Below, piece after piece: positions 6,086 to 6,318 of a stretch of DNA of 6,318 nt. The translations under genes and the position numbers were made by a program. The notes beneath the pieces are model-generated. The model ran no database searches. It was not told where the DNA came from and worked only from the letters and a program-made list of their open reading frames with translations. This stretch comes from Oscillospiraceae bacterium (GTDB lineage Bacteria; Bacillota; Clostridia; Oscillospirales; Oscillospiraceae). The stretch is from the NCBI GenBank assembly GCA_028708585.1, contig JAQVYO010000044.1:1-6318 (forward strand), in the 5' to 3' direction. Numbering within the stretch: position 1 is the first letter of the stretch; every line of letters begins with the position of its first letter.

Positions 6086-6318
6086 TCCAGTCCACCTCCG
6101 ATGCGTTGAAGACTGGACCATCCTTGCAGACGCGGCCATAGCTGCCATCTGTCTTTTTGCAGGAGCAGACAAGGCAGGCCCCGACGCCGCACCCCATCCG
6201 TTCCTCCATGGAAACTTCACAGGGAACGTTTGCCTCACGGGCGGCGGCGGCCGCCGCCCGGAGCATGGGCCGAGGTCCGCAGGCCAGAACCCGGTCATAG
6301 GATTCCGCAGCCAAAAGG
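6078..6318 (-). CDS. pyrK: Dihydroorotate dehydrogenase electron-transfer subunit, C-terminal part
   Basis: Only the last 79 full codons are in the window; the frame runs off the right edge and stops at TGA 6080-6078. The protein carries FAD and a [2Fe-2S] cluster and transfers electrons from PyrD to NAD+. Visible parts are the end of the NAD-binding domain (YDRVLACGPRPML) and the cluster motif EERMGCGVGACLVC followed by GRVCKDGPVF. The ligand pattern CX4CX2CX12C is the one expected for PyrK; an extra Cys lies two residues after the third ligand. The first in-window TTG is an internal leucine codon, not the start. It is immediately upstream of and overlaps pyrD, the usual pyrKD order. Confidence 0.95.
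   Translation of the reverse strand, partial: LLAAESYDRVLACGPRPMLRAAAAAAREANVPCEVSMEERMGCGVGACLVCSCKKTDGSYGRVCKDGPVFNASEVDWNV
6094..6099 (-). promoter_or_regulatory. pyrD ribosome binding site inside the pyrK 3' end
   Basis: GGAGGT on the minus strand, 8 bases before the ATG at 6085, lies within the coding sequence of pyrK. It decides the pyrD start against the longer open frame running upstream. Confidence 0.85.

Noticed and set aside
6086..6298. A longer pyrD with a start at 6298
   Set aside because: The extra 71 residues are an out-of-frame reading of pyrK and lack family similarity; the strong RBS at 6094-6099 supports the start at 6085.

Overview
The window carries six protein-coding genes and looks like chromosomal DNA of a spore-forming, anaerobic Firmicute. 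A member of the Clostridia, perhaps Oscillospiraceae/Ruminococcaceae-like, fits best. The reasons are a clear forespore sigma factor (SigG) next to a YlmC/YmxH-family sporulation gene, a class 1B (PyrK-dependent) dihydroorotate dehydrogenase, strong GGAGG-type ribosome binding sites, and coding DNA with slightly more than half G+C by eye. The lineage is an inference; there is no rRNA in the window to settle it.

Layout, left to right. Positions 1-480 hold the 3' end of a plus-strand EamA/DMT transporter. It ends at a strong, probably bidirectional terminator (489-520). Everything else is on the minus strand, read from right to left: pyrK (3' end only, 6318-6078), overlapping pyrD (6085-5168), then a GC-rich terminator (5163-5141). 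A regulatory-looking gap with an ARG-box-like palindrome follows. Next come a two-domain histidine phosphatase-acetyltransferase gene (4991-3846), a YgiQ-family radical SAM gene (3822-1855), sigG (1777-1007) and the ylmC/ymxH-like gene (937-656).

The pyrKD pair supplies the fourth step of pyrimidine synthesis and is sealed off by its own terminator. The phosphatase-acetyltransferase and ygiQ genes are 23 bp apart and probably share a transcript. No terminator separates ygiQ from sigG, so read-through into sigG is expected.

The most interesting structure is the short ygiQ-sigG gap. A sigma-F-type promoter (GCATG, 15 bp, GGCAATACTG) lies inside the upstream arm of a long inverted repeat (1780-1836), and the downstream arm contains the sigG ribosome binding site. 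A read-through RNA from ygiQ would fold and hide this site. An RNA started at the sigma-F promoter would begin in the loop, lack the upstream arm and leave the site free. This predicts a promoter-choice switch that keeps SigG from being made outside the forespore. I recall a similar idea for Bacillus subtilis sigG read-through from the spoIIG operon; here the upstream gene is ygiQ instead. The window shows no mobile element, CRISPR array, rRNA or tRNA.
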